From an uncultured Bacteroidales bacterium (lineage in GTDB: Bacteria > Bacteroidota > Bacteroidia > Bacteroidales > UBA932): a stretch of DNA of 64,000 nt. A program made the position numbers and the translations under genes. The stretch lies in assembly GCA_905235085.1 (NCBI GenBank), contig CAJOKD010000002.1, positions 62,001-126,000 of the forward strand. Direction: 5' to 3'. Positions 17,337 to 27,159 of the stretch are shown here, in pieces. The notes beneath the pieces are model-generated. The model was given only the letters and a program-made list of their open reading frames with translations, had not been told where the DNA came from and ran no database searches. Numbering within the stretch: the first letter of the stretch is position 1; the number at the start of each line of letters is the position of its first letter.

Positions 17337-20193
17337 GATACTTGCTGGGATACTGGTCTCGGTTGCGGCCCTTGCCGCTTTCCCTCTTAACGCAGAAGCA
17401 AAACTTTCTTCAAAGGACCTGTACAAGCAGTTCCAGAATCCTGACAACCGCTACCGTCCTTTTGTCAGATGGTGGTGGAACGGAGACCGTGTGGAAGCGG
17501 AGGAACTTGTAAGGGAACTCCATATCCTCAAGGAGGCAGGAATCGGGGGCGTGGAGATCAATCCGATCTCATTTCCCGGCGGCAATGACACCCTCGATAC
17601 CAAGCCTCTCAAATGGCTCAGCGACGAGTGGATCGATATGCTCAAGGTCGTCTTCGACGAGGCTTCCAGGATCGGGATGACCTGCGACCTGATAATAGGT
17701 TCCGGCTGGCCGTTCGGGGCTGAGTCGCTTCCTCGGAACGAAAGGGCGGAAGTGCTTCTGACCTATGCCAATCCGGTTCCGGGCGGGGAGACGCTGGATA
17801 TGTCCTTGTTCAATATCTACAAGAAACTGGATCCCGGAGTGACAGTGGTCAACACCAGCAGGACTCCGCACCTGGTATCCCTGATGCTTGTTCCGGACCC
17901 TGTAAACGACCTTTCTCAGGCCATAGACATCTCCGACAAGGTCAAGGACGGAATCATCCGGGTGGATGTTCCTGAAGGGAAGTGGCAGCTCTATGCGATG
18001 GTCAAGTACGAGTCGTTCGCCTGCGTCATCAACGGCGCTCCGGGTGCGGCAGGGTCTATCCTGAACCATATGGATGCACTGGCTGTTCGGAAATACCTTG
18101 ACCATATGACGGATGTCATCGAGGCCAAACTGGGCCCGCTTTCCAACCATCTCCGCGCATTCTTCGTGGACAGTATGGAACTTGAGGGCTGCAACTGGAC
18201 TTCCGATTTCGCAGAAGAGTTCCTAAAGCGCAGGGGTTACGACGTGCTTCCTTGGCTGCCTTTCACTATGTTCGAAGTGGAGCGGCTCGGGGACGTCAAG
18301 AATTTCGATTACGGCAGCAAGAAAGGTGCTAAGTTCCAGGAAGAAGTCAACCGTGTAAGGTTCGATTTCGAACTCACCAAGGCCGAGCTCCTGCAGGAAA
18401 GGTTCCATCAAACCTACATAGCCTGGTGCAAGGAAAAGGGTGTGAAATCGCGAGCACAGGCCTATGGAAGGGGGTTCTTCCCTTTGGAAAGCTCTCTCGG
18501 GATAGATTTCCCGGAAGGCGAGTCCTGGACTACCAACTGGCTGAGGCACAGGATCGGCGAAGAGATGGGCGACGAGGACTACCGTCGCGGCCGCGGATAC
18601 ACGATGATCAACAAGTATGTCTCATCCGCAGCTCACCTGGAGGGCAAGCGTGTCATCAGCTGCGAAGAGATGACGAACACTTACAAGGTATTCACCACCA
18701 GCTTGGAATTCCTGAAAGTCGGTTCCGATATGGCCGCTATCTCCGGAATCACGCATTCCATCTGGCACGGATTCAACTATTCCCCGAGGGAGGCCGCCTT
18801 CCCGGGATGGGTGCAGTACGGTACCTTCCACAACGAGCGCAATACGTGGTGGCCTTATGCCAGGAACCTTAATGACTACCGCGCCAGGATAAGCAGCCAG
18901 CTCCAGAATTCTGATATGTACACCGACATTGCCCTCCTGCCGGCCAATTACGATATGTGGGGCGAGATCGGAGTCCAGACTGAGCCGTTCCCTGTGAAAC
19001 TGAACGTCCCTTACACTTCGCTTATCTGGGAAGCCATCCACAAGAACGGAGGCGGAGCGGACTATGTCACCGAGATCATCATCCGCGATGCGAAGGTGCG
19101 CGGTGGCAAGCTTTGCTACGGACCGAAGGAATATGGCACCATATTCCTCATCGAGGTGACCAGTACCTCTCCTGAGACCCTGGCCAAGTTGGAAGAGTTC
19201 GTCAAGGGTGGCGGAAGGGTCTTCTGTATCGGCAAGTATCCGGAGAAGTCTCTCGGCCTAAAGGATTACCAGGCCAGGGATGTTGAGATCGCAGCGGCGG
19301 TATCAAGGCTCAAGGCATATCCGGACAACTTCATACTGCTTGAGAAGCCTGCCGATGGCAAGTATCTCGAGTGGTACACCGATGTGATGAAGAAATATTC
19401 CCTGCCTTATTCGGTGGGTATATCGTCTCCGGACCGCTTCCTCCTTCAGAACCGCTACGTGACCGACGACGGAAGCAGCATATTCCTTTTCGTCAATGCT
19501 CATATGAGCGAGGCCAGGACCACCACCCTGGAATTCCCGAAACAGATTACGGCCAAGAAGCACGCGTGGGTATATGACCCTGCCAAAGGCAAGCGTTTCG
19601 CACTTCCTGTAGGTAAAGACGGCAAGGTACAGCTGAAGCTCGGTCCTTCCGAGACGCTGCTCCTGGTATTCGACAAGAACGGCGGAAAGGCTCCTGTATG
19701 GAAGCCGCTTCCGACAGACCCAGCGGAGGGAACGGAGGCTATGCCGCTGAAGGTGGACGGAGAGTGGGATCTTACCCTCCATCACACTTATCCGGACAGC
19801 CTTTTCACGGCCAAGTTCGAGTCTCTCCAGGATTTCAAGGATATGGAGGATTCCACGTTCAAGAACTTTATGGGCGAGGTGCTGTATTCCGCGAAGTTCA
19901 CCCTCGACGGCAACGATCTTCCTAAATATATCAACCTCGGCAAGGTCGCAGACATATGCGAGCTGAAGGTGAATGGGAAGGATGCCGGAATGAAATGGTT
20001 CGGCGACAGGGTATTCGACATTTCATCCCTCGTCCGCGGAGGCGAGAACACCATAGAGGTGAAAGTAACCACATTGATGGGCAATTACATCCAAACCCTG
20101 AAGGACAGCAGAGTGGCGCAGAGATTCCTCTTCCGGCGCAACCAGCCTTATGTCCCTGCAGGCTTAATAGGACCAATACAATTATACAAATGA
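17323..20193 (+). CDS. GH106 alpha-L-rhamnosidase
   Basis: The 956-residue exported enzyme belongs to GH106, inverting alpha-L-rhamnosidases acting on pectic rhamnogalacturonans. The ATG at 17323 inside the end of the previous gene gives a clean signal peptide (MRICKILAG to NAEAK). The N-terminal hallmark PFVRWWWNGDRVEAEELVREL (residues 46-66) and GIGGVEINPISFPGG are typical of the family, as is GSGWPFG. The catalytic barrel with GMNGEE-like acidic loops extends to about residue 650, and a C-terminal beta-sandwich (about 780-956) ends in YVPAGLIGPIQLY, seen in this family and in GH2-like proteins. Its stop overlaps the GH28 start in ATGA. Confidence 0.85.
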   Translation: MRICKILAGILVSVAALAAFPLNAEAKLSSKDLYKQFQNPDNRYRPFVRWWWNGDRVEAEELVRELHILKEAGIGGVEINPISFPGGNDTLDTKPLKWLSDEWIDMLKVVFDEASRIGMTCDLIIGSGWPFGAESLPRNERAEVLLTYANPVPGGETLDMSLFNIYKKLDPGVTVVNTSRTPHLVSLMLVPDPVNDLSQAIDISDKVKDGIIRVDVPEGKWQLYAMVKYESFACVINGAPGAAGSILNHMDALAVRKYLDHMTDVIEAKLGPLSNHLRAFFVDSMELEGCNWTSDFAEEFLKRRGYDVLPWLPFTMFEVERLGDVKNFDYGSKKGAKFQEEVNRVRFDFELTKAELLQERFHQTYIAWCKEKGVKSRAQAYGRGFFPLESSLGIDFPEGESWTTNWLRHRIGEEMGDEDYRRGRGYTMINKYVSSAAHLEGKRVISCEEMTNTYKVFTTSLEFLKVGSDMAAISGITHSIWHGFNYSPREAAFPGWVQYGTFHNERNTWWPYARNLNDYRARISSQLQNSDMYTDIALLPANYDMWGEIGVQTEPFPVKLNVPYTSLIWEAIHKNGGGADYVTEIIIRDAKVRGGKLCYGPKEYGTIFLIEVTSTSPETLAKLEEFVKGGGRVFCIGKYPEKSLGLKDYQARDVEIAAAVSRLKAYPDNFILLEKPADGKYLEWYTDVMKKYSLPYSVGISSPDRFLLQNRYVTDDGSSIFLFVNAHMSEARTTTLEFPKQITAKKHAWVYDPAKGKRFALPVGKDGKVQLKLGPSETLLLVFDKNGGKAPVWKPLPTDPAEGTEAMPLKVDGEWDLTLHHTYPDSLFTAKFESLQDFKDMEDSTFKNFMGEVLYSAKFTLDGNDLPKYINLGKVADICELKVNGKDAGMKWFGDRVFDISSLVRGGENTIEVKVTTLMGNYIQTLKDSRVAQRFLFRRNQPYVPAGLIGPIQLYK

Positions 20194-21685
20194 GAAACAA
20201 ACTAAAGATTGCAGCAGCCCTTCTGCTGATTACATTCGCGGCGCCATCTCTCAGTGCAGCCGATTATTTCGCCCGTGATTTCGGGGCAGTGCCTGACGGC
20301 GTGACACTCAATACCGCCAGCATCCAGGCGGCCATCGATTTCGTATCCAGCCACGGAGGTGGACGCTTGATCCTGGACAAGGGGGATTACGTGTGCGGTT
20401 CCTTCTATCTCAAGAGTAACGTATTGCTCTGCATCGACGGAGATTCCAGGATCCTGGGTTCGCTGAATCCTTTCGACTACGTCAGGGATCCGGATGCAAA
20501 ATGGACCGCAATGATATTTGCCGTCGGTCAGGAGAACATCGGAATATGCGGCGGTGGAATAATCGACGGACGCGGTTTCGACATAGCTGTCCGCTACACG
20601 GATTTCGTCCACCTCGGGCTTATGGAAGACAAGCTCTCCAACGACCGTATGGTCGAGCAGAAGCGTCCTGAGTCCACTTCTACAAGTGTACCGGTATCAC
20701 TATCAAGGACATAACCTTGAAGGACCCGGGTTGCTGGAACCAGCAGTACGACAAGTGCCGCGACATCCTCATCGACGGGGTTACGGTGGACGCGAAGTCC
20801 TACTGGAACAATGACGGTGTGGATATCGTGGACTGCAGCGATGTGGTGATCAGGAACTGCTATTTCGATGCCGCAGATGATGTCTACTGCTTCAAGAGCC
20901 ACAGCGAGGACGGAGTCAGCGAGAATATTCTCGTGGAGAACTGCGTCGGACGTTCCAGCGCCAACGGAATCAAGTTCGGAACCTATACCAGGGGCAAGTT
21001 CAAGCATTTCAGGTTCAAGAATATAACCATATTCGACACCTATCGCAGCGCCATCACAATCGCGACTGTCGACGGGGCTCAGATCGAAGACGTGGTGATC
21101 GACAGTATCAGGAGCATCCACACGGGGAATCCTATATTCCTCCGCACCGGAACTCGCCATACCAACGATAACCAGAAGCCGTACCTGAAGGACATCACGA
21201 TCAAGAATATGTATGCGGAAGTGCCTTTCGAGAAGCCTGATGCCGGATATGGCTATGAAGGCCCGGTGGAGGACCTCCCTCGCAACGTGTGCCCTAGCAT
21301 CATAGCCGGAATCCCGGACATCAGGATCGAGAACGTGAAGCTCGAAAACATCCACATCGTGTATCCGGGCAATGCTGATCCTGAATATGCCTATGCAGGC
21401 ACCTCCAAGGAGGAACTCAACGCCATCGAGGAACAGGAAACCCGCTACCCTGAGTTCTCCAACTGGAAGGAACTTCCGGCCTGGGGATTCTATATCCGTC
21501 ACGCCGACGGGATAGTATTCGACAATGTGACCATTACCGTAGCTGGAGAAGATTACCGTCCGGCGATAGTCACCGACGATGTCAACGGACTCCGTATGAA
21601 GAACCTTGTCATCGTCGACGAGCACGCTCCTAAGGGCAAGAAGCAGATCATTACCAAGGACACCAAGAACATCAGGAAGAAATGA
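20190..21685 (+). pseudogene. GH28 polygalacturonase-type protein, frameshifted
   Basis: Starting at the ATG overlapping the GH106 stop, the sequence encodes a signal peptide (ending LSAAD) and the first coils of a right-handed beta-helix, through VEQKRPE. Near 20671-20678 the frame is lost by one missing base (or two extra) and the first frame ends at 20714. The second frame carries on at FYKCTGITIKDITLKDPG and runs to 21685. It holds the GH28 acidic motifs YWNNDGVDIVD and DAADDVYCFKS and the TYRSAITI strand. Restored, it would be about 497 residues, matching the intact GH28 at 39407. A sequencing error cannot be excluded. As it stands, catalytic residues are not joined to the signal peptide. 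Confidence 0.82.
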
Positions 21686-22257
21686 GAAAGTCAATAATCA
21701 CAGCGATTCTCCTGCTGCTTTCCTTGCAGGGCTTCGCACAGGACAATGTATATAAGGCATCCCTGTTCGGGATCCGCAGCAACGGCATCACCGACAATAC
21801 GGCTTCGATCCAGTGCGCAATCGATTTCATCGCTTCCAAGGGAGGCGGGACCCTCGAGTTCAGCGTAGGACGTTATATAACCGGAGCTATCGAGCTCAAG
21901 AGCGGAGTGAACATTATGCTTCGCGAGGGTGCCGTAATCGTCGGCTCTGACAACATCTATTCCTACCGTGGCCACAGAGGCATTTTCTGGGGAGAAGGAG
22001 TCAAGGACGTCACCATCTACGGAAAGGGAGTGATCGACGGCCGTGGGCCGGCTCTCCTCGATTTTACGGATGCCCAGATCGGTATGAAGCATATTCCTGC
22101 CGACACCGTCGTTCCTACCCTCGTGTATCTGAAGGACTGCACGAACGTGCACCTGAAGGACTTCATAATGAGGTATCCGGCTACTCTGCACGATCTCTAC
22201 ATCATCGAAGGCGGTGACGTAAAGGTCGAAGGCTGCTACACTGATATCCGTCAGTAA
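21682..22257 (+). CDS. Short GH28-like beta-helix protein without catalytic half
   Basis: The 191-residue exported protein (signal ending LQGFAQ) follows the N-terminal half of GH28 proteins: FGIRSNGITDNTASIQCAID, then GRYITGAIELKSGVNIMLREGA, then IDGRGPALLDF and LVYLKDC coils. It stops just before the position where full-length GH28 has the NNDG and DD catalytic acids, so it cannot be a normal hydrolase. Its start overlaps the GH28 stop in ATGA and its stop overlaps the GH78 start. A 190-residue relative occupies the same place after the other GH28 gene at 40861, so truncation by accident is unlikely. A binding or helper role is possible; none is known to me. Confidence 0.75.
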   Translation: MRKSIITAILLLLSLQGFAQDNVYKASLFGIRSNGITDNTASIQCAIDFIASKGGGTLEFSVGRYITGAIELKSGVNIMLREGAVIVGSDNIYSYRGHRGIFWGEGVKDVTIYGKGVIDGRGPALLDFTDAQIGMKHIPADTVVPTLVYLKDCTNVHLKDFIMRYPATLHDLYIIEGGDVKVEGCYTDIRQ

Positions 22258-24422
22258 TGAGGAGGTTATTGCTTTTTTCCGCCCTGGTTCTTTGCTTCAG
22301 CATCCTGGCCGGGGCGGAAGATCATTCCTGGAAGGCAAGGTGGATAACCAAGACGGAATGTGATTCCAAAACCAACTCCTGGCTTTGCTTCCGCAAGAAA
22401 GTCACACTCGAGTCCGTCCCTGAGTCCCTTGTGGCACGCATCGCCGCAGACACAAAGTACTGGCTTTGGATAAACGGCGAGATGGTTGTGAGGGAAGGTG
22501 GCTTGAAGCGGGGTCCTTCCATTGGAAACGGATATTACGACAAGGTCGATATCGCCCCTTATCTCAAGGAAGGGGAGAATGTCCTTGCTGTCCTGGTCTG
22601 GTACTTCGGAAGGGCTGGCTTCAGCCATATGAGCAGCGGGGCGTGTGCCTTGCTCTTCGAGGCGGAAGGTCCTGGTATAGAGATACTTTCAGATGAATCC
22701 TGGGAGGCTTCGGTGGAGCATTCTTTCCAGACCGCATCCTGCCCGCTTCCTAATATGAGGCTTCCGGAGAGCAATATCCGTTTCGACGCCAGGCGCTATC
22801 CTACGGACTGGATGCTCGGCCGTAATCCGAAGTTCCTCGGCCGTCCGATGGAGGTCCCGGTGCTTCCCGGCGAGCCTCCTTTCGGCAAACTTGTCGAGCG
22901 CCCCATCCCTATGTGGAAGGATTACGGGCTCAAGGAATATACCCGTACCTGGATGAGCGGGGACACGCTTTGTTGTTCTCTCCCTTACAATTGCCATTTC
23001 ACACCCTGGATGAAGCTGGAAGCCCCGGGAGGCAAGCTGGTTTCAATACTTACCGACCACGATTACGTGACCGGCCAGAAGTGCGTCAGTGCGGAGTATG
23101 TCACCAAGTCCGGGATCCAGGAGTTCGAATGCTTCGGCTGGATGAACGGTGAAATCGCCAAGTACGTCATACCCGAAGGGGTGGTCGTAAAGGAAGTGAA
23201 ATACCGGGAAAGTGGTTATGACACAGCTCTTTCCGGGACTTTCACCTGCTCCGACAGATTGCTGGAGGATTATTGGAAGATGTCGCAGAGGACCCTCTAC
23301 GTCTGTATGAGGGATACATATTACGACTGTCCGGACCGCGAGCGAGCGCAGTGGTGGGGAGATGAAGTCAACGAACTGAACGAGGCCTTCTATGCATTGG
23401 ACCGCCGTGCCGACCAACTGGCCAGGAAAGGAATCCTCGAGCTGGTGAACTGGCAGACTCCGGAAGGTGTCCTGTATGCACCTGTCCCGACGTCCAACTA
23501 TTTCAAGGAGCTGCCGATGCAGATCCTCAATTCCGTCGGATGGTACGGATTCCGGGGGTATGCCTTCCATTCCGGGGACCTTTCGATAATCCCTTTGGTC
23601 TATGACCGGGTCTACAGATATCTCCACGAAGTCTGGGAACTGGATTCCGATGGTCTGCCGATCTACCGTACAGGTGGCTGGGACTGGCCTGATGCAGGGG
23701 ACCACAAAGACCGGAACGCCCTTCTGCCGATGTGGTATTATCTCGCTCTCAAGGCTGAGGCGGAGGCTGCAGATTACCTCGGAAGGACTGCAGATGCCGC
23801 CCGCGACAGGGAGATGATGGACAGGATAGCCGTGGTATTCAATGACAAGTTCTGGAATGGATCGTGCTATATGTCTCCTGGTTATCAGGACGTTCCAGAC
23901 GACCGTGTACAGGCTTTGTCTGTAATTTCGGGTGTCGCTCCTGCGGAGAGGTATCCGATGCTGAAGAAAGTGTTCGCAGCACAGTGCCACGCAACGACAT
24001 ATATGTTCCCTTATGTCCTGGAAGCCCTTTTCAGGATGGGTGAGCCTCAGATGGCTCTGGACCGGATGCGCAGGATGTATCCGACCGTGATGAAGGATGG
24101 ATGCTCGACGTTGTACGAGCATTGGAACTTCGAGGGTACTTGCAACCACGCCTGGACAGGTGGGGGAATAGTTCCGATGGTCCGCTGCCTTGCCGGTGTT
24201 GAAGCCCTTGAGCCAGGATTCAAGTCATTCAGCATAAAGCCTCAGATGGGTGACTTGAAATGGCTGGAAACGGGTTTCGACACGGCTTATGGTCGCATTG
24301 AGGTCTCTCTCAGGAAGAAAGGTCGCAGGATAGAGGCGACGGTTTCGGTGCCCGAAGGTACTACCTGCCAGGCCGGCGGCAAAACCCTCGGACCCGGCAC
24401 CCACACCCTCCGCATCCAGTGA
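22257..24422 (+). CDS. GH78 alpha-L-rhamnosidase-type glycosidase
   Basis: The 721-residue exported protein has a signal peptide ending in LAGAED. A beta-sandwich with WKARWITKTE and KYWLWINGEMV (residues 25-130) looks like the N-terminal domain of GH78. The catalytic (alpha/alpha)6 barrel follows, with DCPDRERAQWWGDEVN at 357-372; the family's general-acid region has the form DCPxRxExxGW.GD. TLYEHWNFEGTCNHAW near 620 is the second conserved catalytic region. GH78 enzymes remove alpha-L-rhamnose by inversion. It is the last of five overlapping genes (its ATG shares one base with the previous TAA). With GH106 and GH28 it points to rhamnogalacturonan as the target. Confidence 0.85.
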   Translation: MRRLLLFSALVLCFSILAGAEDHSWKARWITKTECDSKTNSWLCFRKKVTLESVPESLVARIAADTKYWLWINGEMVVREGGLKRGPSIGNGYYDKVDIAPYLKEGENVLAVLVWYFGRAGFSHMSSGACALLFEAEGPGIEILSDESWEASVEHSFQTASCPLPNMRLPESNIRFDARRYPTDWMLGRNPKFLGRPMEVPVLPGEPPFGKLVERPIPMWKDYGLKEYTRTWMSGDTLCCSLPYNCHFTPWMKLEAPGGKLVSILTDHDYVTGQKCVSAEYVTKSGIQEFECFGWMNGEIAKYVIPEGVVVKEVKYRESGYDTALSGTFTCSDRLLEDYWKMSQRTLYVCMRDTYYDCPDRERAQWWGDEVNELNEAFYALDRRADQLARKGILELVNWQTPEGVLYAPVPTSNYFKELPMQILNSVGWYGFRGYAFHSGDLSIIPLVYDRVYRYLHEVWELDSDGLPIYRTGGWDWPDAGDHKDRNALLPMWYYLALKAEAEAADYLGRTADAARDREMMDRIAVVFNDKFWNGSCYMSPGYQDVPDDRVQALSVISGVAPAERYPMLKKVFAAQCHATTYMFPYVLEALFRMGEPQMALDRMRRMYPTVMKDGCSTLYEHWNFEGTCNHAWTGGGIVPMVRCLAGVEALEPGFKSFSIKPQMGDLKWLETGFDTAYGRIEVSLRKKGRRIEATVSVPEGTTCQAGGKTLGPGTHTLRIQ

Positions 24423-24476
24423 CCCTTACCCCGGGATCACGGCTCCATTTCGCAGGGTCACAGGTTCCCTTCGTTA

Positions 24477-24556
24477 CTTGTAATAGGCATACATCACCTG
24501 AAACAGGCCTTAGTCACCTGCGATAGGCATACCTTACCTGCGATAGGCGCCTCCCA
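24477..24556. repeat. Four 20-base degenerate tandem repeats between operons
   Basis: Four consecutive 20-base units share the pattern CCTGnnATAGGC followed by a variable eight bases: 24477-24496, 24497-24516, 24517-24536 and 24537-24556. They lie in the 188-base gap between the converging GH78 and GH95 genes. No terminator hairpin or gene was recognised in this gap. Confidence 0.75.
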
Positions 24557-24610
24557 ACTTTAGGGAAGGATGATTGAGTCGAGATGATAATAACTTCAGG
24601 TCAATCGCTT

Positions 24611-27152
24611 CTATCTGGCGGTAACCGTGCAGGTCTTTCCTGAGCGTAGGGTGATATGTGTGAGGTAATACTCACCGTCGCAGCGGGAACGGGAAGAGGC
24701 GCCCTTTACCCTGACCGGAACATCGGTCCGGAGGATCAGGCTTTGAGGCCCTCTGTCTGAGCCGGAGATGGCAACTGCAGGGCGGATGGTGGCGGAGGTG
24801 AGTTTGCCACCGGCCCATTCGATATCCACTGAATATGCCCCACGCGCTCTCAGGCCCTTGATTGAGCCTTCAGCCCAGGCAGACAGACGGGAGAGCGGGG
24901 AGCAGATGCAACTCACCGTTCTGGCTTTGAAGGAACATTTCGCCTATTCCGGCAATGCTTCCGAAGTTGCCGTCTATCTGGAAAGGAGGATGGGTGTCGA
25001 ACAGGTTAGGCAGTGTCGACTTGCTCAGAAGTTCCCTGTACATCTTGTACGCGTGGTCGCCGTCCAGAAGCCTCGACCAGAAGCATATCTTCCAGGCCTT
25101 GCTCCAGCCTGTACCTCCGTCTCCCCTGAATTCCAATGTCTTGCGGGCTGCAGCGGCAAGTTCCGGAGTCTTCATCGGAGAGATTTCATGTCCTGGATAG
25201 AGACCGAAAAGATGGGATACGTGCCTGTGCTGCGGGTCGGTGTCCTTCCAGTCCTTGTACCATTCGACAAGGTTGCCGGCGGCTCCGATCTGAAGTGGCT
25301 TGAGATTGTCCCGGAAATGGATCCACCGTGCCCTGAGTTCCGGATCGAGACCAAGTTTCTCACTGGCCTCGATTACGTCGGTGAACAGCTCCCAGCATAT
25401 CTCCAGGTCCATCGCAGAACCGATAGTGACCTGCCCGCGATTGCCGTTGTCATCGAAGAAGGCGTTCTCCGGAGAAGTGGAAGGGGAGGTGATGTATTTC
25501 CCGTCCTTTTCCACGAGCCAGTCCATTAGGAACTCTGCCGATCCTTTCATAAGGGGATATGCCGTCTCAGCCAGGAATACTCCGTCGCCCGTGAAAAGAT
25601 ATTGCTCGTAAAGATGTGTGCAAAGCCAGGGACCGGCCATAACGAAATTGGCCCAGCTCGGGCTGCCGGCCTTTTCTCCCACAGGATTGGCTGCACACCA
25701 GATGTCGCTGTTGTGGTGGACTGTCCAGCCTTTCATCCCGTACATATTCCGGACTACCTGTTCTCCGGCCACTGAACAGTTCCGGATGAAGTCCATAAGA
25801 GGGATTGCCGTACTGCTGAGCCCCAGAGGTCCGGCGGGCCAGTAGTTCATCTGGACGTTGATGTTGGTGTGGAGGTCGCAGCCCCACGCCGGATGGCGGT
25901 CCTTGCACCATATTCCCTGAAGGTTGCAGGGAACCTGGCTGTCTTCGCGCGAGCAGGAGATCAGGAGGTACCTGCCGAACTGGAAATATAGGGTTTCGAG
26001 GTACGGGTCGCTTGCTCCGGCGGCATAGGCCTTCAACCGCTCGTCGGTGGTCGGTATACCCGCCGGTTCTGCAGCCGGGCTGAGCCGCCCTGCTTTACCA
26101 AGATGAAGTTGGACAGAGGTAAACAGCTTCCGGTAGTCGGCGATATGAGCCTCCCGGAGCGCCTCGAGCCCCTTGCCTTCGGCCCCGGTGATGAACGAAG
26201 CAGCCAGGGCATTTTCATCGAGACCATCGATGTCCGGCCTCCTGTCGAACCCGTTGAAACTCGTTGCCGCCGAGACCAGGATCACTGCGTCAGAGGCCTT
26301 CGATATGTGCAGGAAAGGAGTGGTATGGACTTGTCCGTCGCAACTTATCACCTTGACCCTGAACTGATAGCGCATTCCTTTCTCGCCGTTCGGCCCTGTC
26401 TGCCACCGTGAAAAAGGTTCTTCCCACTTCGTGCTTTGGTAATATCCCACCTGCCCCTCGACTACATATTCGGAGGAAGACAGGCTGCGGATCGAAGTGC
26501 CGTCCCACATAGACGAACCCTCGATGTCGAACTCCATTACCGGCTTTGTGGCCGTAAGGTGCACGACCATCACCCTGTCAGGATGGGAAACGAATATCTC
26601 CCTTGAATATCCGACATCTCCGAAAGTGAAGCTTGTCCTGGTTATGGCGCTGTCGAGGTCGAGGAGACGGTGATAGTCCTTCAAGGTGTTCTGCACGCTC
26701 TTGCCGGCGTTTACAGTATTCCCGCTGTATGAAACCTGCTGCCCCTTGTCAGAACCGAAGGTCTGCCTGAGGTGCAGGCTGCCCATCGGCAGGAAGGCGT
26801 TCACATACTTTCCCTGCAGTCCCTTCGCGAGTTGTTCCGCACCGGTCCAGTCCTCCTTGTCCAACAACTCCCTGACCTTGGCGAGCAGCTCGGGACCGCC
26901 CGAAGGAACCGGATTGCTGTCCGGGTTTGCGCAACCGCCCCAGAGGGAGCCTTCGTTGAGCCAGATCAGGTCGTCTGCTACACCGCCGTAGACAGTGGCC
27001 CCCAAGTGGCCGTTGCCCAGAGGAAGGGCTTCTTCGAAACGGGTAGCCGGCTTGTCATATTCGAGGATGAGCCTTTGGGCGCCGGCAACAGACGGGACAA
27101 GGATTCCCGCCACGGCCAGCAGGACGCTTTTCAGCAGGTTCGGCATAGTCAT
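24611..27152 (-). pseudogene. GH95 alpha-L-fucosidase/galactosidase, frameshifted near the C-terminus
   Basis: The first 756 codons encode a normal exported GH95 enzyme: signal peptide to [22 protein letters not shown] near 41-57, [11 protein letters not shown] near 432-442, the acid Glu562 in SPSTSPEN, and the base Asp728 in QIDGNFG. A direct duplication of four bases at 24881-24888 (AGAC twice on the plus strand) shifts the frame and gives a stop at residue 761. Dropping one copy joins LLPALPS to [14 protein letters not shown] and restores about 92 more residues of C-terminal beta-sandwich to 24611. All catalytic residues lie before the shift, so partial function is possible. It is the last gene of the GH29-GH31-GH3-GH95 operon. 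Confidence 0.85.
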
Positions 27153-27159
27153 ATTATCG

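Noticed and set aside
20594..21694. Open frame of 366 codons on the minus strand
   Set aside because: Antisense to the frameshifted GH28, whose second frame carries conserved motifs.
24477..24556. CRISPR array or repeat-encoded peptide
   Set aside because: The units are contiguous, degenerate and without spacers, and 20 bases is not a multiple of three.
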